A stretch of 64,000 bases of DNA from Saxidomus purpurata (Eukaryota > Mollusca > Bivalvia > Venerida > Veneridae), in contig JAFMSR010000007.1 in assembly GCA_022818135.1 (NCBI GenBank), positions 22,980,846 through 23,044,845 on the forward strand, given 5' to 3'. This document shows, one piece after another, positions 59,594 through 64,000 of this stretch. The notes below the pieces were generated by a model. It was not told the DNA's origin and searched no databases. It was given only the letters and a program-made list of their open reading frames with translations. Position numbers and translations under genes: made by a program. How positions within the stretch are numbered: the first letter of the stretch is position 1; each line of letters opens with the position of its first letter.

Positions 59594-61628
59594 CCAAACA
59601 AGAGGGTCATGATAGCCGTATATCGCTCATCATTGTACAAGTGCACTTACATAATGAAGTCACTGGTTGCTAGGGAAATTCACTGGTTTTTAAGGGAATC
59701 ACTGGTCAGAACTTGAAATTCAGTGATTTTAAAAAAACACAACTGTTGTTAGTTGTTAAGAACGTCTATAGTTGCAAAGGCAAGATGATGTTTAAGGTTG
59801 CTAAGGAAGTCACTTGTGGCTAGGGGAAGTCATTAGTTGCTAGGGGACTAACTTATTCCTAAGGAATTTAATGGTTGCTAAGGAAGTTAATGTTGCTAGC
59901 AGAAGTCAGTGGTTGCTAGGCAACTAAATTGTTGCTAAGGAAGTCAATGGTTGCTAAGGAATTCATTTTTGCTATCGGAAATCACTGTTTGCAAAAGAAG
60001 TCAGTGGTTGCTACGGAAGTCAGTAGTTGCTTAAAGTAGCTGGTTGCTATAGGAACTCATTGGAAGCTTTGTTTTTCCTATAACTCGATACAAAGACAAT
60101 AGACCCCCTCAAGTGGGCGTGGTCAATATTAACCTCAGAGGCATGAATTGGAGAGGTCTACTGCACGATGCTACATACCAAATATCTGAGCTCTAGAGCT
60201 CTAGGTCATGTGATTTTGGAGGGAAAGAGTTTTAAAGTTTTTCCTATAGCAAGTGACCCTCAAGGCAGGGTCAATGCTGACCCCGGGGGCATGAGTTGAA
60301 CAAACTTGGTAGAGGTCCATTTAACAATGATACATATACTGAATATCTAAGCTCTAGGCCTTGTGGTTTCTGAAAAGAAGAATTTTAAAGTTGTTCCTAT
60401 ATAAGTATTTAGGCCTTTTTTAGATTTTTTTAAAAAGTTTTTTTCGTATAAAAGCCTATGTAAACTCAAGTGACAGCCCGGGTGGGGTCAATTTTAACCC
60501 AGGTGTCTTAATCTGAGCAATTATGGTAGTGTTCTACTGAACATTGCTACATTCTAAACATCTAAGCTCTAGGCATTGTGGTTTCAGAGAAAAATATATT
60601 TTACGTTTTTCCGATGTGTTGCCTTGGCAACCAGAGTGCTGCATTCAATAGAATTCTTTTAACAGTTTTGATAGAGCATCATGCAAGGAACATCCTTGTC
60701 AAGTTTAATCAACATTGATAAGGATTAGTGAAGAAATGAAGGTGCTAGAGTGTAAACGCAGTTAAATATTGCAATTTGTGTTTAATCAAGGGTCATAATA
60801 TTACAAGAACTAGTCCGATCAAGCCCATATCCGAACTCATCCGAGATATTATGATCATACACATACCCTGTACATATGATATGTATTAGTGAAGAAATGA
60901 AGGTGCTAGAGTAGAAAAAGTTAAATATAGCAACTTTTTGTTAAATCAAGGACCATAACTCCAGCTGAGTCATATATCAAAAAGTTTGTGATAGATTGTA
61001 GTTTATGAAACTGCCGGCATAAATTGGCGTTCCGAAAAATCCAAGATTGCGTCCAAGATGGCCGCCAAAACAAAACAAAAGTCCCGTTTTCGTAGTACTT
61101 ATGGTCCAGATTTATTTGAAAATCTGTGTTTTGGTTTAAAACATAGAAATGTATAAATGCACACTAAATATGATTTTGTGACGATTTTACATGAATTTCA
61201 TATATGACATTTTGATATATGGCTCAGCTTGTTATACGGGAGGGTCCAGGTTCCCATTTTTAAAGCGAGAAAGTCACCTTACTATAATTATGGTCATGCA
61301 CATTTTCTGTAAATTTGGTTAGAATTAGTAAAGAGTCGTAAGAAATTAAGGTCCTAGACTGTAAACATGGTTAAATATTGCATATTTTGTTAAATCAGAG
61401 GTCATAATTCATGAAGTACTGATCCGATCAAGCCCATAGAGGTCTTGTGGCCATATACATTGTGTTCAAGTTTCGTTATGATTGTTTCAAAAATGTAGAT
61501 GCTGGAGTGTAAACAAACTAATTATGGACGGACGGACGGACGGACGGACGGACGGACGGACGGAAGAACGTACGACGGACAATGATCCTAAAAGATTACT
61601 ATGACCACTTTGTGGTAAGGTGAGCTAA
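59594..61628 (-). mobile_element. Hairpin-ended repeat element, unit 2
   Basis: Orthologue of 37568-39707, with the same ends on the minus strand. It includes the 'ggttgctaagg' array at 59655-60060 and a (GGAC)n run at 61526-61563. There is no gene. Confidence 0.65.
61526..61563 (+). repeat. (GGAC)n microsatellite
   Basis: About nine GGAC units in a row. Unit 1 has only 'ggacagacggacg' at the same place (39633). Confidence 0.9.
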
Positions 61629-61858
61629 AACCTGCTCATATCTCTCTAGTTCCCTCTTCGATTATCTATTTCTGTTTTATTGCTTATTTATTCTGACTAT
61701 GCCTACTCCAATGTCTCTTGCGAGTGTCTTTGAGCGGTGTTATTTCTAACATTATTTGAGAAACCTTGTCTTTCTTGTCTTCTTGAGTTTGTGTTCTTAA
61801 GATGATCTGTTCTATAGCCGCTAGAATGTTTACGTTGATCACGCTGATAATGCTGTCC

Positions 61859-62073
61859 GCCTCCGTGGCCGAGTAGTTGACTTGAAAACAATGTAGCCTT
61901 TCATAGATTGAGTGACATGGGTTAGAGCCATGCTACTGACCATGTCTCTTTATGTGAGAAAATTGGCACTCTCACGGAAGACGGATTCTTCCAAAGAACG
62001 ATGGTAAGGTGAATTGTCCGCCTGTTAAACTGACAAAAATTTGTTAACGGACGTTGAACTCCAACAACAACAA
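61859..62073 (+). repeat. tRNA-derived SINE, (CAA)n tail
   Basis: The head CCTCCGTGGCCGAGTAG, worn B box GGGTTAGAGCC and tail AACTCCAACAACAACAAC match the minus-strand SINE at 2077-2305. Confidence 0.65.
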
Positions 62074-62689
62074 CGCCGATCATGCACTATGTGGAGTTGG
62101 TTCATTCTGATCATATCCACGTTGGTCACTGTTGTACTTACCTGTTACCACCTTTGAGTTTCTATTAGCTATGTTTCTACCACCACTTCTTACCGCACTC
62201 ACCAGTCTACATGTATGCATATTATTTGCCAATCTTTGTTCCTGAATGGTCTGATCATTATACATGTGCACTTTTGAATGGTTTCTTGTCAACATTGCAC
62301 AACGCTTTAATGTGATACCCCCATTTGACTAAGATTTAGTTTCCTGTACCCACGTATTCTTGTTTGTTTCGCTTTATAAATATGGAGTTTACTTATATCA
62401 GTCATGACGTCTAAATAAATTGATAAAGATACTACGATACCACAATACGTTAACGGTTTGTAGCTACTTAACGCTACATGAAAATACGATACGATAAATA
62501 CAATAGCGCGATAAGACGATGAAAAACATACTATTACAAAATAAAAGGGACTAAACAGTAATACGCCAGCACGTTGCGAAAAATACACGTATATGCAAAA
62601 AAAGAACAAACGACAAACCCAGCACGATGCGAACACAAAATATTGAGTTTACCAGTAAAAATGACAACATGAGTGAACTACTATTACCC
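62074..62689. other. Non-coding stretch
   Basis: Nothing beyond short unsupported open frames. Confidence 0.45.
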
Positions 62690-63460
62690 CCGATGCGAGG
62701 CCGAGTGTTACAGTATTTTTCCAAATGCTGACATATTTAATGTTACACTCAAAGCTGTGTGATATTTATTTTAGCATGTAAAAAACATTATTGGGTACTT
62801 GAAATACGGTTACGGACGATGCGTTCATCAAAAGGAAAAACACACCAAGTTCACTTAGTCCTCTCTAAAATCGATTATGCACGCTGTGCCGTGTAACAGT
62901 AAATAATATAAGTATGCCTTAATTCATTATCAATGTTAAATTCCCATAGACACACAGTAAGCATTCATACTGTTTCTGCCAAGGCAGCACGTGACCGCTA
63001 GAAATATATACTGTTAGCCATGTAACAGTATGCCATGTGACAGTATAATTTACTGTTACATGGCAGAATGCGCGTTATCAATTTTAGTCAAACCGTACGG
63101 TATGGTAGTGGTTTTTTTCTTACTGATGTTGATAATACACAAGATAAATGATCAGCATAAATTAAGTTAGTAATAATAAGTTAAAACCTAATTTCATGTA
63201 ACATTGTACAATTGTTATTATCCAGACTGTTTCATTTAATTTGTCACAAAGTTGTATAATTTTAGTCAAATCTAACAAAAAATGCACATCTGAGCACTTG
63301 GTGAACATGATGTGTTTTTCCTTGTGATGAACCCTTGTCTGTTACAGTATGCCAATATTTTTTTCGGCATAATAAAATAAATATCACTCAGCTTTGAGTG
63401 TAACAGTAAAAATGTCAACATTCGGAAAAATACTGTTACGCTCGGCTTCGCCTCGGTTAA
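62690..63460. repeat. Long inverted repeat, about 0.77 kb
   Basis: The left end (62697-62775: 'gaggccgagtgttacagtat' and 'gttacactcaaagctg') and the right end (63370-63455, inverse) pair over about 80 bp. An internal stem near 63018-63066 uses the same 'ctgttacatgg' words. It is probably a MITE. Borders and target duplication are unclear. Confidence 0.6.
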
Positions 63461-63484
63461 CAATATTTTCCTTCACTTGATTGT

Positions 63485-63630
63485 CAAGTTTTAAAGTTTT
63501 TCCTACAGCACGTGACCCCAGATGCAAGGTCAATTTGACCAGGGGGCATGAGTTGAACATTCTTCTCTGAAACCACAAGCCTAGAGCTTAGATATTCAGA
63601 ATGTATCGTTGTTTAGTGGACCTCTACCAC
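63485..63630 (+). repeat. Fragment of the hairpin-ended repeat interior
   Basis: 'gaaaccacaagcctagagcttagatat' and 'gtggacctctacca' match the tandem units of 22920-24945. Confidence 0.6.
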
Positions 63631-63957
63631 GACATTTGACAATATAGACAGTATGGACGAAGTACACGGAGATCAAGGTTTCTTGTTTGACTACAAACGA
63701 ACGTTGTTCGCAGCCCGCGACATCATTTGGAATAAAACACTCTAGGCGAGATCGTTTAAAATCTAGTGATTGTCGCAAAATCTTTCAGCTTCAGGATATG
63801 TCCGAGTTATGATATAATTTTTGCCGTTCGTAACGTAGTTCGCTGAGTGAGGAGTTTTGTGTCCTTTCTAATTTTAGCCGGCCTCATTCAGACGAAGAAA
63901 TTCTGCTTTATCTATTGTTGTAATATAGACACTACGGAAGAAGATAATGCTTAAGTT

Positions 63958-64000
63958 TTTAGCTCACCTGGCTTTGTCAGGGTGAGCTTTTCTAATGGAT
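63958..64000 (+). mobile_element. Start of a hairpin-ended repeat, cut by window edge
   Basis: AGCTCACCTGGC-TTTG-TCAGGGTGAGCT followed by TTTTCT is the same 5' stem as at 22920. The element continues outside the window. Confidence 0.65.

Larger units (their letters stand above)
39823..61733 (+). repeat. Segmental duplication, unit 2 (about 21.9 kb)
   Basis: It begins at 'acattgtttctcag' directly after the unit-1 end 'cagtgtctttaag' (junction about 39820-39825). It ends near 61733 at the corresponding 'gcgagtgtctttgag'. The head-to-tail order indicates tandem duplication by unequal crossing-over or replication slippage. Unit-2-only stretches include about 40030-40795 (no recognisable gene). 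Confidence 0.85.

Overview
This is eukaryotic, AT-rich DNA with spliced genes, long introns and very dense mobile elements. There are no operons or ribosome-binding sites. Its tRNA-derived SINEs, its hairpin-ended 'AGCTCACC' repeats and its DZIP3/CXorf38-like HEPN-NACHT proteins suggest a mollusc, most likely a bivalve. That assignment is inference from family knowledge; no host marker gene is present.

Layout. 1-6 kb: repeats, including a 2.3-kb inverted-repeat ('foldback') element. 6-9.2 kb: two tandem-repeat arrays, then three decayed, tandemly copied exons resembling TNF-receptor cysteine-rich domains. 10.1-10.5 kb: a LINE reverse-transcriptase scrap. About 11.1-39.8 kb and 39.8-61.7 kb: two head-to-tail copies of one large segment (a tandem segmental duplication). 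Each copy holds, in order, a broken RNase H-type LINE on the minus strand, a five-coding-exon HEPN-NACHT gene on the plus strand, and a hairpin-ended repeat on the minus strand. 61.7-64 kb: a SINE, a long inverted repeat and the start of another hairpin-ended repeat.

The principal genes are the two HEPN-NACHT paralogues. Splice sites and reading frames agree exactly between copies: coding exons of 546, 159, 573 and 76 nt plus a large last exon, with three phase-0 introns and one phase-1 intron. The product is an NLR-like protein: a Cys-rich CXorf38/DZIP3-like N-terminus completing a HEPN fold with an R-N-x3-H motif, a charged helical region with three internal repeats, a NACHT NTPase (P-loop, Walker B, FVHKSLQEYLAA) and an irregular LRR-like C-terminus. 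Copy 2 is open for 1352 residues. Copy 1 has one in-frame TGA after residue 1051, yet the downstream frame stays open for 296 more codons.

The two copies act as each other's empty site, so insertions can be read directly. Copy 1 alone carries a 6647-bp foldback element with a 9-bp target-site duplication, a 1494-bp foldback element with a 6-bp duplication, an 830-bp TA-flanked element and a 2-kb hairpin-ended repeat. Copy 2 alone carries two inverted-repeat elements in intron 1, a MITE near 42.8 kb and a hAT-like MITE. Four inverted-repeat elements share TAYGR-like termini and 6-bp target duplications, and three of them have arms built from arrays of short perfect palindromes, a different palindrome in each. 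Within this window these are the strongest candidates for something not yet described.
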